A DNA stretch of 45,958 bases, taken from assembly GCF_001468225.1 (NCBI RefSeq), contig NZ_LNRU01000019.1:1-45958 (forward strand), given 5' to 3'. Below are positions 40,018-45,958 of the stretch, piece by piece (position 1 is the first letter of the stretch; each line of letters begins with the position of its first letter). A program made the translations under genes and the position numbers. Below the pieces are notes generated by a model. It was not told where the DNA came from. It saw only the letters and a list, made by a program, of their open reading frames with translations, and ran no database searches. Origin of the DNA: Sphingopyxis sp. H053 (GTDB taxonomy: Bacteria; Pseudomonadota; Alphaproteobacteria; Sphingomonadales; Sphingomonadaceae).

Positions 40018-40413
40018 TCATTTCTCGATGATGGCTTCGGCTTCGATTTCGACTTTCCACTCGGGGCGGATCAGCGCGGGCACAACCAGCATTGTCGATG
40101 CCGGTCGGACATTTTTGAATGCCGATCCGTGCGCGCGACCAACAAGGTCGGCGTCGGCCGCGTCGGTGATATACATTCGCGTGCGCACGACGTCGGCGAA
40201 GCTGCCGCCGAGCGCCTCGAGCGCCTCGCCGATGATTGCGATACAGCGCGCCGCCTGAACCCCGGCGTCGCCGGGGGTCGATGTACCGTCAGCCTCGATC
40301 GGCGCGCAGCCCGCGACGTCGATGCGGTTCCCCACCCGAACCGCGCGGCTGTAGCCGTAGACCGGTTCGAACGGGGACGCCGAGCTATGGTTGCGGCGCG
40401 TGCTGTCAGCCAC
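40018..40413 (-). CDS. RidA-family protein (enamine/imine deaminase type), GTG start
   Basis: 131 residues. The start is GTG at 40413, because the RidA fold begins there (YSRAVRVGNRIDVAGCAPIE) and no ATG lies nearby; it overlaps the upstream lipoprotein stop by eight bases. AARCIAIIGEALEALGGSFA, VVRTRMYITDAADADLVGRA and ALIRPEWKVEIEAEAIIEK are typical of the YjgF/RidA superfamily; the Arg of VRTRMY is the active-site type. RidA removes reactive enamines from PLP enzymes; others of the family deaminate. A second RidA-like gene is at 42235. Confidence 0.88.
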   Translation of the reverse strand: MADSTRRNHSSASPFEPVYGYSRAVRVGNRIDVAGCAPIEADGTSTPGDAGVQAARCIAIIGEALEALGGSFADVVRTRMYITDAADADLVGRAHGSAFKNVRPASTMLVVPALIRPEWKVEIEAEAIIEK

Positions 40414-40708
40414 AGCTGATCCGCTCGATCTTGAGCGCATCGTCATAGGAGACGGTGAGCCGGTCGGGGCGGAAATCCATGGTGACCGCGGTGCGCGGCG
40501 GCACCCAGCGCAGCGTCCGCGCGCCGCTGCCCTTGAGGAGCTGGCCGCCGACGTCGGCAGTCGCGGTCTGGCCGACGAGCGATTGCACCGCATCGGCGTT
40601 GCACGCGGCCTCGGCAGGCGGGGTCGGGGTTGATTCGACGGGCGGCCGCTCCTGCGTACAGGCGGCGAGCGGCAGAAGGGCGGCGATTGCCAGCATGCGA
40701 ATGTCCAT
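40406..40708 (-). CDS. Lipoprotein with I78 peptidase-inhibitor domain
   Basis: 100 residues. MDIRMLAIAALLPLAAC is the lipoprotein signal. The mature domain (CNADAVQSLVGQTATADVGG, TAVTMDFRPDRLTVSYDDAL, ending KIERISCG) matches the I78 inhibitor family of serine proteases, an unusual gene within a valine cluster. AGGGAG precedes the ATG at 40708. Its stop codon lies inside the next gene's start region, so the two are coupled. It may protect the envelope from extracellular proteases; no target is known. Confidence 0.82.
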   Translation of the reverse strand: MDIRMLAIAALLPLAACTQERPPVESTPTPPAEAACNADAVQSLVGQTATADVGGQLLKGSGARTLRWVPPRTAVTMDFRPDRLTVSYDDALKIERISCG

Positions 40709-40733
40709 CGTGAATCTCCCTTTCAAAAAACCG

Positions 40734-41261
40734 TCATCCGGCGCAGCGCGTATAGCGCATCGCGCCCGCAGCGGCACCCTCGCCGGAGTCGCGGCGGACG
40801 AGCGTCTTGCCGCCGTCGGCGAGGTCGAGTTGCATCCGGCGATCCCATTCGACGCCCTCGCCGCTGAACTTGTAGTCGGCGACAATGCGGTCGGCGTCGC
40901 TTTCGCGAACGCGCGCGAGTTCGCCATGCGATTCGTAGAAGCGCAGGTTCGTCGCATCGATCGTCAGCGCGGTGAGGTCGGTGCCCTTCTTCGCCTTGCA
41001 ATCGGCAACCTTGAGCGCCCAGCGGCCGCGGATCGCGGACGGGATCGTCTTGCCGTCGCCAGCGGTTTTGGTTTCGGGCTTCGGCGGGGTTTCCTCGGCG
41101 ACATCGGGCAGGTCCGCATCGACCGCCGGTTCGGCGGGCGCGGGGCGCTCGGCCTTTTGCAGCGGCGAGATCGCTGCGCTGTCTTCGGGCTGGGATTTAT
41201 CCTCGCCGCCGCTGCACGCGGCGAGCAGCAGCAATCCGGCGGGAAGCATCAGGCGGGTCAT
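40734..41261 (-). CDS. Lipoprotein of unknown function
   Basis: 175 residues. MTRLMLPAGLLLLAAC is the lipoprotein signal. A Pro/Glu/Ala-rich linker (AERPAPAEPAVDADLPDVAE) leads to a C-terminal domain (IRGRWALKVADCKAKKGTDL, ATNLRFYESHGELARVRESD, VEWDRRMQLDLADGGKTLVR) with two Cys. This could be a lipocalin-like or beta-barrel fold, but no family is recognised. It is probably cotranscribed with the I78-domain gene 25 bp downstream. Confidence 0.72.
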   Translation of the reverse strand: MTRLMLPAGLLLLAACSGGEDKSQPEDSAAISPLQKAERPAPAEPAVDADLPDVAEETPPKPETKTAGDGKTIPSAIRGRWALKVADCKAKKGTDLTALTIDATNLRFYESHGELARVRESDADRIVADYKFSGEGVEWDRRMQLDLADGGKTLVRRDSGEGAAAGAMRYTRCAG

Positions 41262-41320
41262 CGGCAATCTCCTTAGAAAAGAGAATGCCCGGCGCAGCGT
41301 GCGGGTTTCATCGCCGCGCA

Positions 41321-42238
41321 TCATTCGCCCAGCACCTTGTCACGGAACACCGCGGTTGCGAGATCGGTCTGGTTATAGCGATACCAGCGCGGCGCGGGGA
41401 CACCCGCAGCCCAAGCGAGCGCTTCGGTCAGTGTGCCGTTCGCGGCCGGCGTGTCGGGCATTTCCTTGCCGATCGGATCGGCATAGGCGGTATCGGCGCT
41501 GACGACGGTCCAGCCCGCGTTGCGCAACGCACGGACGAGGTCGCCGATATGGAGCGCGGCGAGATCGGTTTCGTGGAGAAGGAGCATCTGGACCGGCTGG
41601 CGGCCGGTGACACGCCGCATCATCGCGTCGGCGAAATCGGCGGCCTCGACATGCCAGCTGACATAGAGGTCGCCGAGCGCCTTGCGGTCGATTGTCTTTC
41701 CCGCCTGCACGGCCTCGCGCGTCAGGTTTTCAAGATGCCAGTCCGACGATTCGGCCGTGACATAGCCGTTGCGCAGGCCGCGCGCGGCGAGGCCCGCACG
41801 CAAGGCATCGCGCTTCGCCTTGTCCTTTCCGCCCTCGTCGAGGAAGGGAAAGCGGAACCACGGACGATAGCCGGGGCGATCTTTCAGCCAAGCCTCCGCC
41901 GCATCGATGTCGGCCAGATAGGCGGCGGTATCGGTCGTACTCAGCCGCTTGTGGCTGTTGCTGTGGTTCGCGATGACATGGCCCGCTGCGACATAGGCGG
42001 CGATGCGTTCCGCCCCGCCCACGCCGTCGCCCTGCCCGATCGCACCCGGAACGACGAAGAAGACCGCTTGCGGGGCTTTTGCCTTCTTCAGTTCCGCGAT
42101 GATGCGCTGCGCGCGCTCGTCGGAGGCGAAGAAGGCACCGGCATGGCGCGGAACATCGTCGAAGCTGAGCGCGATCTGCTTTTGCGCGTGCGCGGGCTGC
42201 GCGAGAAGCAGGAAAAAGATCGCGAGCCACAGCCTCAT
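41321..42238 (-). CDS. Secreted polysaccharide deacetylase (NodB/CE4 family)
   Basis: 305 residues with a Sec signal (MRLWLAIFFLLLAQPAHAQ). The NodB motifs are present: ALSFDDVPRHAG (catalytic/metal Asp pair), VIANHSNSHKRLS (H-x3-H metal site) and FRFPFLDEGGKDKAKRDALR (R-x-P-F). It likely deacetylates a polysaccharide or peptidoglycan in the periplasm. ATG at 42238 makes an ATGA overlap with the RidA-like gene. The link with valine breakdown is not obvious. Confidence 0.92.
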   Translation of the reverse strand: MRLWLAIFFLLLAQPAHAQKQIALSFDDVPRHAGAFFASDERAQRIIAELKKAKAPQAVFFVVPGAIGQGDGVGGAERIAAYVAAGHVIANHSNSHKRLSTTDTAAYLADIDAAEAWLKDRPGYRPWFRFPFLDEGGKDKAKRDALRAGLAARGLRNGYVTAESSDWHLENLTREAVQAGKTIDRKALGDLYVSWHVEAADFADAMMRRVTGRQPVQMLLLHETDLAALHIGDLVRALRNAGWTVVSADTAYADPIGKEMPDTPAANGTLTEALAWAAGVPAPRWYRYNQTDLATAVFRDKVLGE

Positions 42239-42624
42239 TCGGCGGCCGCCACGATCTCGATCTCGACCAACCAATCGCTTTCGAGCGTCTGTGCGACGAT
42301 CGCGGTGGTTGGAATGCGCCGCGTACCGAGCGCCTTGAGCCGGGCGGCGGCATTGGCCTCTGCATAGCTTGCATCGCGCAAATAGCTGGTCAGCCGGACA
42401 ATATTGGCGGTGTCCATATCTGCGCTGGCCAGAATCGCGCGGAGATTGTTCCACACGCAATCGAGCTGTTCTTCCAGCGTCGCGGGAGCCGAGAAATCCG
42501 GTCTCAAACCCATCGTGCCACTGACGAACAGCAGCCGCCCGGCCCCGCGAACCTCCATCGCATGCACCCAGTCACCGCCGGTCGCGTAAACGCCCTCGGT
42601 CGGATTATGGGGGATCATCTCCAT
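42235..42624 (-). CDS. RidA-family protein, second copy
   Basis: 129 residues. LLFVSGTMGLRPDFSAPATL, LDCVWNNLRAILASADMDTA, IVRLTSYLRDASYAEANAAA and IPTTAIVAQTLESDWLVEIE (I-x-x-x-A) are the RidA/YjgF fold. It is not a recent duplicate of the gene at 40018. The TSY in place of RTR at the active-site turn suggests a different substrate or no deaminase activity. It sits four bases from mmsA and overlaps the deacetylase start. Confidence 0.9.
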   Translation of the reverse strand: MEMIPHNPTEGVYATGGDWVHAMEVRGAGRLLFVSGTMGLRPDFSAPATLEEQLDCVWNNLRAILASADMDTANIVRLTSYLRDASYAEANAAARLKALGTRRIPTTAIVAQTLESDWLVEIEIVAAAE

Positions 42625-42628
42625 CGCC

Positions 42629-44122
42629 TTACCCCATCGTCGGGATGACGAAGGCGTTGCCGCCGTCGGGCGATCCGTCGGGCCAGCGCTGCGTGATCGT
42701 CTTGACCTTGGTCCAGAATTTCACGCCCTCCATGCCGTGCTGGTTGGTGTCACCGAACGCCGAGCGCTTCCAGCCGCCAAAGCTGTGATACGCAACGGGC
42801 ACCGGGATCGGCACGTTGATACCAACCATGCCGACATTGACGCGCGCGGCGAATTCGCGCGCGGCGTGGCCGTTGCGCGTGAAGATCGCGACGCCATTAC
42901 CATACTGGTGCTTCGAGGGAAGTTCGAGCGCGGTTTCGAAATCGGGGGCGCGGACGATCTGGAGCACCGGGCCGAAGATTTCTTCCTTGTAGCTTTCCAT
43001 GTCGGTGGTGACATGGTCGAACAAAGTCGGGCCGATGAAGAAGCCCTTTTCATGCCCCTGAAGCGAGAAGCCGCGGCCGTCGACGACGAGCTCGGCGCCC
43101 TCGTCGGCGCATTTCTGGATCCAGCCTTCGACCTTTTCCTTGTGCGCCTGCGTCACCACCGGGCCGTAATGCGCCTCGGCATCGGTCGACACGCCGACGC
43201 GCAGCGCGGCGATCGCGGGGATCAGTTTTTCGCGGAGGCGATTCGCGGTGTCCTCGCCGACGGGGACTACGACGGGTAGCGCCATGCAGCGCTCGCCCGC
43301 CGAGCCGAAGGCCGCGCCGGTCAAATCGTTGACGACCTGGTCGAGATCGGCGTCGGGCATGACGATGCCGTGGTTCTTCGCGCCGCCCATCGCCTGCACG
43401 CGCTTTCCGTTCGCAACGCCGCGATTGTAGACATAATGCGCAATATCCGACGAGCCGACGAAGCTGACCGCGCCGATATCGGGATGATCGAGGATCGCGT
43501 CGACCATTTCCTTGTCGCCGTGGACGACCTGGCAAATGCCCTCCGGAAGGCCGGCTTCGAGAAAGAGTTCGGCTAGGCGCACGGGAACCGACGGGTCGCG
43601 CTCGCTCGGCTTGATGATGAAGGCGTTGCCGGTGGCGATCGCAACGCCCGACATCCACAGCGGGATCATCGCGGGGAAGTTGAACGGGGTGATGCCCGCG
43701 CCGATGCCGATCGGCTGGCGCATCGAATAGACGTCGATGCCGGGGCCCGCGCCCTGCGTATATTCGCCCTTCAGCACATGCGGGATGCCGCAGCAGAATT
43801 CGATGACTTCGAGCCCGCGCTGGATATCGCCCTTCGAGTCGGCGATCACCTTGCCATGCTCGCTCGACAGCATGTGCGCGAGGCTGTCCATATTCGCTTC
43901 GACGAGGCGCTTGAATTCGAACATCACGCGCGCGCGGCGCTGCGGGTTCGTCGCGGCCCATGCCGGCTGCGCCTTCTTCGCCGCGGCGACCGCGCGGTCG
44001 AGCAATGCCGCGTCGCCGAGCGCGACCTGCGCCTGGACGCCGCCGCTGTTGGGGTCGAAGACGTCGCCCTGGCGGGCGCTGCCGCCGGCACCGCCGACGA
44101 TGTGATGGTCGATCTGTCGCAT
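42629..44122 (-). CDS. mmsA: CoA-acylating methylmalonate-semialdehyde dehydrogenase
   Basis: 497 residues. It converts methylmalonate semialdehyde with CoA and NAD+ to propionyl-CoA, the last dedicated step of valine breakdown. GITPFNFPAMIPLWMSGVAI, NAFIIKPSERDPSVPVRLAE, FVGSSDIAHYVYNRGVANGK and the Cys in GSAGERCMALPVVVPVG are the MmsA type (Cys, and no standard Glu of other ALDHs). A GGGAGA ribosome site supports the ATG at 44122. It is the most upstream gene of the valine cluster, divergent from the LysR gene. Confidence 0.96.
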   Translation of the reverse strand: MRQIDHHIVGGAGGSARQGDVFDPNSGGVQAQVALGDAALLDRAVAAAKKAQPAWAATNPQRRARVMFEFKRLVEANMDSLAHMLSSEHGKVIADSKGDIQRGLEVIEFCCGIPHVLKGEYTQGAGPGIDVYSMRQPIGIGAGITPFNFPAMIPLWMSGVAIATGNAFIIKPSERDPSVPVRLAELFLEAGLPEGICQVVHGDKEMVDAILDHPDIGAVSFVGSSDIAHYVYNRGVANGKRVQAMGGAKNHGIVMPDADLDQVVNDLTGAAFGSAGERCMALPVVVPVGEDTANRLREKLIPAIAALRVGVSTDAEAHYGPVVTQAHKEKVEGWIQKCADEGAELVVDGRGFSLQGHEKGFFIGPTLFDHVTTDMESYKEEIFGPVLQIVRAPDFETALELPSKHQYGNGVAIFTRNGHAAREFAARVNVGMVGINVPIPVPVAYHSFGGWKRSAFGDTNQHGMEGVKFWTKVKTITQRWPDGSPDGGNAFVIPTMG

Positions 44123-44175
44123 ATCCCGAGTCTCCCGTAAAATCTTGCCGCTGCCACAGACCATGTACGCCCGAT

Positions 44176-44218
44176 TTGCAAGGGATAGACTTGCAGGACG
44201 ATACTGCATATTTGCAGG
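44176..44218. promoter_or_regulatory. Candidate LysR-type binding sites between mmsA and the regulator
   Basis: TTGCA occurs at 44176, 44191 and 44212. TGCAG (44192-44196), 7 nt, CTGCA (44204-44208) forms a dyad suited to a LysR dimer. These lie 3-45 bp before the LysR start codon and 54-96 bp before mmsA, so they could serve both genes. Confidence 0.5.
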
Positions 44219-44220
44219 TC

Positions 44221-45108
44221 ATGGATTGGGATAGGCTGCAATATTTCCTGTTCGTCGCGCGTCACGGCACGCTCGCGCGTGCCAGCGCGGCGCTGCACGT
44301 CGATGCGACGACGGTGAGCCGGCGGGTGAGCGCATTGGAGGCCGCGCTCGGCCAGACTTTGTTCGAACGCGCGCCGTCGGGTTTCGTCCTGACCGCGGCG
44401 GGCCGGGCGCTCGTTCCGCACGCCGAAGCGATGGCGGCGGCGGCGGCGCGCATCCATTCGGCGCGCGAGGATGCGGCGGCACTGTCGGGGCAGTTGCGGG
44501 TCAGCGTATCGGAAGGATTCGGCAACAGCTTCATCGCGCCACGGCTTGCGGGTTTCGTCGCGGCGCATCCCGAACTCGAGATCGACCTTGTCGCCTCGTC
44601 GGGCTTCCTCAACCCGTCGCGGCGCGAGGCCGATATGGCGGTGCTCCTCGCACGGCCGCGCAAAGGCCCGCTGATCACGCGCAAGCTGTCCGATTACAGC
44701 CTCGGCATTTATGCGCCCGCTGATCGGCGCGACTGGCAGGAAGCGGTTGCCGCCGCGCCGTTGTCGCGCACGGGGATCCCGGTGATCGGCTATATGCCCG
44801 ACATCCTCTACGCGCCCGAGCTCGACTATCTGGGCGAGATCGAGCCGGGGCTGCGCGCGACGGTGCGCTCGTCGAGCATTCTCGCGCAGCGGCGGATGAT
44901 CGCGGGCGGCGCGGGGGTCGGCGTTTTGCCCTGTTTCCTTGCGGCGGGCGATCCGGAGCTGGTGCGGGTGCGGCCCGAACAGACGGTCGCGCGCGCCTTC
45001 TGGCTCGCGCTCCACCGCGATGTCGCGCCGCAACCGCGTATCCGGGCGTTTATTGACTGGCTCGATGCCGAGGTGCGCGAGAGTCGGGGGCTGCTGGTTC
45101 CGGCCTAG
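44221..45108 (+). CDS. LysR-family transcriptional regulator
   Basis: 295 residues. WDRLQYFLFVARHGTLARAS and AALHVDATTVSRRVSALEAA form the N-terminal wHTH; the C-terminal substrate-binding domain (LRVSVSEGFGNSFIAPRLAG, IDLVASSGFLNPSRREADMA) senses an effector. It probably controls the divergent mmsA cluster, with autoregulation, since the dyad sites lie between. The effector is unknown. Its TAG stop overlaps the convergent next gene's stop (CCTAGG). Confidence 0.92.
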   Translation: MDWDRLQYFLFVARHGTLARASAALHVDATTVSRRVSALEAALGQTLFERAPSGFVLTAAGRALVPHAEAMAAAAARIHSAREDAAALSGQLRVSVSEGFGNSFIAPRLAGFVAAHPELEIDLVASSGFLNPSRREADMAVLLARPRKGPLITRKLSDYSLGIYAPADRRDWQEAVAAAPLSRTGIPVIGYMPDILYAPELDYLGEIEPGLRATVRSSSILAQRRMIAGGAGVGVLPCFLAAGDPELVRVRPEQTVARAFWLALHRDVAPQPRIRAFIDWLDAEVRESRGLLVPA

Positions 45109-45958
45109 GCGGGGCGCCAGTCGGAGACGATCAGGCCTCCATCGCCGAACAGTCTTTCGATTGCATCCGGACCCGCCGCCGCTTCGCGCAGCTTGTCCGC
45201 GAGCGGATCGTCAATCGGGTGGTCGCTCCGCAGGAAGGCGATCCATGCGGCAATCGCAGCCTCGAGTGCGGGGCAACGCTGCCCACGGTGCTGGTGCCAG
45301 GCGAGCGTTTCGAGCCAGCGCTGGGGAATCTTCTGGCTGCCGTCCATCGCGATCTGGATCAGGCGATGGTGGAGCGCGGGGTTGGCGAAGCGACCGAGCA
45401 ATGCATCGGCATAGGCGGCAAGGTCCTGCCCCGGCGCGGCGTCGATCGTCGGCGCAGCCTCGTCGCGCATCAGTCGGTCGATGACCGGACAGATATCGGA
45501 ATCGGCGATCGCCTGATGGACATATTCGTGCCCGCGGCCGAGCCCGGTATAGGCGAGCGCCGAATGCGCGCCGTTGAGCATGCGCAGCTTTGCGGTCTCG
45601 TAGGGCGCGACGTCGGCCACCAGCTCGGCGCCGACCTGTTCCCAGCGCGGGCGCGGGCCAGCGAAATCATCCTCGATCACCCACTGGCTGAAGTCTTCGG
45701 TGACGACCGCACCTTCGTCGCGCGCGCCGAGTGCGGCTTCGACGGCGGCGCGGTCGGCATCGGTGGTCGCGGGGACGATGCGGTCGATCATCGTCGCCGG
45801 GCATCGGCATTCGCTGTCGAACCACGCGGACAGGTCGGGATGACAAGCGTCGAGATAGTCGCGCATCAAGGCGCGCAGCACCGCGCCATTGCCCGCCAAA
45901 TTGTCGCAGCTGAGCAGCGTCAGCCCGGGCAGGCCCGCAGCCTTGCGCGCCGCGAGCC
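45105..45958 (-). CDS. Mannitol-dehydrogenase-family protein, C-terminal part (5' end outside window)
   Basis: At least 284 residues; the frame is open to the right edge, and upstream residues (LPGLTLLSCDNLAGNGAVLR) match the family before the first ATG, so the ATG at 45899 is not the start. PATMIDRIVPATTDADRAAV, KLRMLNGAHSALAYTGLGRG and SQKIPQRWLETLAW are typical of the polyol-specific/fructuronate reductase group (MtlK/UxuB). It reduces a keto sugar such as fructose or fructuronate; the substrate is not decided. Its stop shares CTAG with the LysR stop. Confidence 0.93.
   Translation of the reverse strand, partial: LAARKAAGLPGLTLLSCDNLAGNGAVLRALMRDYLDACHPDLSAWFDSECRCPATMIDRIVPATTDADRAAVEAALGARDEGAVVTEDFSQWVIEDDFAGPRPRWEQVGAELVADVAPYETAKLRMLNGAHSALAYTGLGRGHEYVHQAIADSDICPVIDRLMRDEAAPTIDAAPGQDLAAYADALLGRFANPALHHRLIQIAMDGSQKIPQRWLETLAWHQHRGQRCPALEAAIAAWIAFLRSDHPIDDPLADKLREAAAGPDAIERLFGDGGLIVSDWRPA

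Noticed and set aside
1..45958. tRNA, rRNA or riboswitch genes
   Set aside because: No cloverleaf with TTCRANY-type arm, rRNA stretch or known riboswitch core was recognised by reading the gaps; small RNAs cannot be excluded without a search.

Overview
The window is GC-rich, tightly packed alphaproteobacterial chromosome. Protein style, short lipoproteins, dispersed GC-rich palindromic repeats and the gene mix suggest a Sphingomonadaceae member, probably Sphingopyxis or a close relative; this is an inference from recognised protein families, not a database match. No rRNA, tRNA, CRISPR array, transposase or integrase was seen. Genes cover nearly all of it, often with ATGA or TGATG start/stop overlaps. 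The first and last genes run off the window.

1-10500 is general housekeeping and envelope: the tail of a helix-hairpin-helix protein, an HTH protein, a CorC/HlyC membrane protein, an OmpA-family lipoprotein behind a possible stress (EcfG-type) promoter, a leftward chain (queuosine-precursor transporter, argB, yggT, folD, a secreted NTF2-like protein, MarC), a CNT nucleoside transporter, and two small secreted proteins (beta/gamma-crystallin and MliC-like).

10600-20400 holds a 3-hydroxybutyryl-CoA dehydrogenase, the ergothioneine core pair egtB-egtD, a cobalamin adenosyltransferase, a HIG1 protein, gluQ, an HNH endonuclease, a YbaY-like lipoprotein and ppc. ppc sits just downstream of a nested palindrome.

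20480-35500 is an acyl-CoA catabolic island. Leftward lie an SDR and a paired acyl-CoA dehydrogenase in which only one subunit keeps the catalytic glutamate. Rightward lie an SDR, a GPH/MFS transporter, an ACAD10/11-like acyl-CoA dehydrogenase, a zinc alcohol dehydrogenase, an APH-fold kinase matching the N-terminal domain of ACAD10/11, two SDRs, a serine beta-lactamase-fold hydrolase and a bifunctional hydratase/3-hydroxyacyl-CoA dehydrogenase, ending in a strong terminator. Two related palindromes (TTTACG-type) sit in its control regions. The split kinase plus dehydrogenase suggests a route that phosphorylates a 4-hydroxyacyl-CoA, like bacterial levulinate (Lva) or mammalian ACAD10/11 metabolism.

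35960-44120 is a leftward valine/isobutyrate degradation cluster: mmsA, isobutyryl-CoA dehydrogenase, 3-hydroxyisobutyryl-CoA hydrolase, enoyl-CoA hydratase and mmsB. It is interleaved with two RidA proteins, an I78 protease-inhibitor lipoprotein, another lipoprotein and a polysaccharide deacetylase. A divergent LysR regulator lies beside mmsA, and the window ends in a mannitol-dehydrogenase-family gene. At least four families of intergenic palindromic repeats are spread through the region.
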